The notes beneath the pieces are model-generated. The model searched no databases and was not told the DNA's origin. It saw only the letters and a program-made list of their open reading frames with translations. 6,457 nt of DNA from contig JAHFAA010000063.1 of NCBI GenBank assembly GCA_023250775.1, forward strand, positions 1 through 6,457, in the 5' to 3' direction. The stretch's first letter is position 1; every line of letters begins with the position of its first letter. Of this stretch, positions 5,881 through 6,457 are shown one piece after another. Source of the stretch: Bdellovibrionales bacterium (lineage in GTDB: Bacteria > Bdellovibrionota > Bacteriovoracia > Bacteriovoracales > Bacteriovoracaceae). Position numbers and translations under genes: made by a program.

Positions 5881-6457
5881 TTAATCAAGACCCGATACCA
5901 TCCCCGAGACGATACCGCCCTGGATAAGCAACTCATAAGCACTATTTGAGCAGTAAACATTTGGAATGTAATTCATGCTTCGCTGAAGCTTGGAAATAAT
6001 GGACTGATCTATCTGGGCCAGCAATTTGATGTCTCCGGCGCTATCCACGATTTTAACCGGGTCACGTTCAAGCAGAATATTCGGACCAACTTTATCTTTT
6101 ACAATATTAGTTTCCGATTTTACAAAGGTGATAATTTTCTTTGGAAGATCTGAAATAACCCAATCTTTTTTGGTCCCATTCTTTTTCAAAAATTCCTTAA
6201 TTTCGAGTACCTTTTCCTCGGCCTTCTTGATGATTTTCTCATTCTTCGAACGATCGTCAGGATCGAGAAGTCTTTGACTGAAGCAATTATCCTTAATCGC
6301 CCTGGCGCCTTTTTGAAACAGAAGTGTGGAGGCCATGTCCTTAATATCGGCGGCCTTGTCAAAAACCCCGTTAATATAGGAAACGTGAATCAAATTGAGA
6401 AAATAGTTATCGTTAAAATTGAAAAAGTGATGAGGATTTTTTTCGATCATTTCCAAT
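5881..6457 (-). CDS. Unrecognised protein, N-terminal part beyond the window
   Basis: The last 191 or so codons of a gene whose frame remains open at the window edge. The first possible start inside the window, TTG at 6456 (or ATG at 6450), has no visible ribosome binding site, so the real start probably lies upstream. I do not recognise the family. Numbered from TTG 6456, the sequence opens with an aromatic, Asn/His-rich stretch (residues about 7-30) and has a strongly charged, probably helical segment rich in Lys and Glu at about 70-97. It then alternates hydrophobic and polar residues and ends SGMVSGLD. Two Cys residues (58 and 169) are present; no membrane segment, metal-binding cluster or nucleotide-binding motif is visible. 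It is transcribed in the same direction as ftsE, with a gap of 113 bases, so it may or may not share a transcript with it. Coding is supported by the length of the open frame and natural-looking amino acid composition. Confidence 0.7.
   Translation of the reverse strand, partial: LEMIEKNPHHFFNFNDNYFLNLIHVSYINGVFDKAADIKDMASTLLFQKGARAIKDNCFSQRLLDPDDRSKNEKIIKKAEEKVLEIKEFLKKNGTKKDWVISDLPKKIITFVKSETNIVKDKVGPNILLERDPVKIVDSAGDIKLLAQIDQSIISKLQRSMNYIPNVYCSNSAYELLIQGGIVSGMVSGLD

Noticed and set aside
6026..6277. Plus-strand open frame opposite the unrecognised upstream gene
   Set aside because: Ser/Phe-rich composition typical of an antisense shadow. The minus-strand frame is longer, continues past the window edge and fits the direction of all neighbours.

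Overview
The window is a compact stretch of bacterial chromosome in which every supportable gene lies on the minus strand. It reads as one cell-envelope operon with a truncated gene at each edge. The Gram-negative cell plan is inferred from an exported EnvC-type amidase activator, an exported S41 C-terminal processing protease and a lipoprotein with a clear lipobox. Moderate GC, tight gene packing and the ftsE-ftsX-envC-ctpA-xseA order with an M23-like lipoprotein suggest a Bdellovibrionota or other former deltaproteobacterium. That assignment is inference; no rRNA or other marker gene is present.

Layout in the direction of transcription, from high to low coordinates: (1) 6457-5881, the 3' part of an unrecognised gene. 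(2) 5880-5768, the only real intergenic gap, holding a candidate extended -10 promoter, an AT-rich inverted repeat, a short leader hairpin and a strong Shine-Dalgarno site. (3) ftsE, an ABC ATPase. (4) ftsX, a short four-helix permease, overlapping ftsE. (5) An EnvC-like coiled-coil plus LytM protein, starting on ftsX's stop codon (TGATG) or slightly upstream. (6) ctpA, a PDZ-S41 serine protease. (7) xseA, the large subunit of exonuclease VII. (8) A lipoprotein whose start overlaps the end of xseA and which leaves the window at base 1, probably an M23-family peptidase. No tRNA, rRNA, mobile element, CRISPR array or long repeat is visible.

The likely shared job of genes 3 to 6 is controlled peptidoglycan cleavage at division. 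In the known FtsEX-EnvC system, cytoplasmic ATP hydrolysis by FtsE moves the FtsX periplasmic domain, which turns on the EnvC LytM domain and so the amidases that split the septum. Here the EnvC-like LytM domain has lost every metal-binding and catalytic position of active M23 enzymes, as expected for an activator. The S41 protease may limit the amount of a hydrolase or activator in the periplasm (inference). xseA looks like a co-transcribed passenger.

Several starts were moved from the longest possible reading. ftsE is placed at ATG 5767 and ctpA at ATG 3163 because each has a well-spaced Shine-Dalgarno site, while the upstream TTG codons do not. No wholly new system is evident. The most unusual points are the divergent ABC signature and N-terminal extension of FtsE, the short FtsX, the charged C-terminal segment of CtpA and the unrecognised upstream gene.
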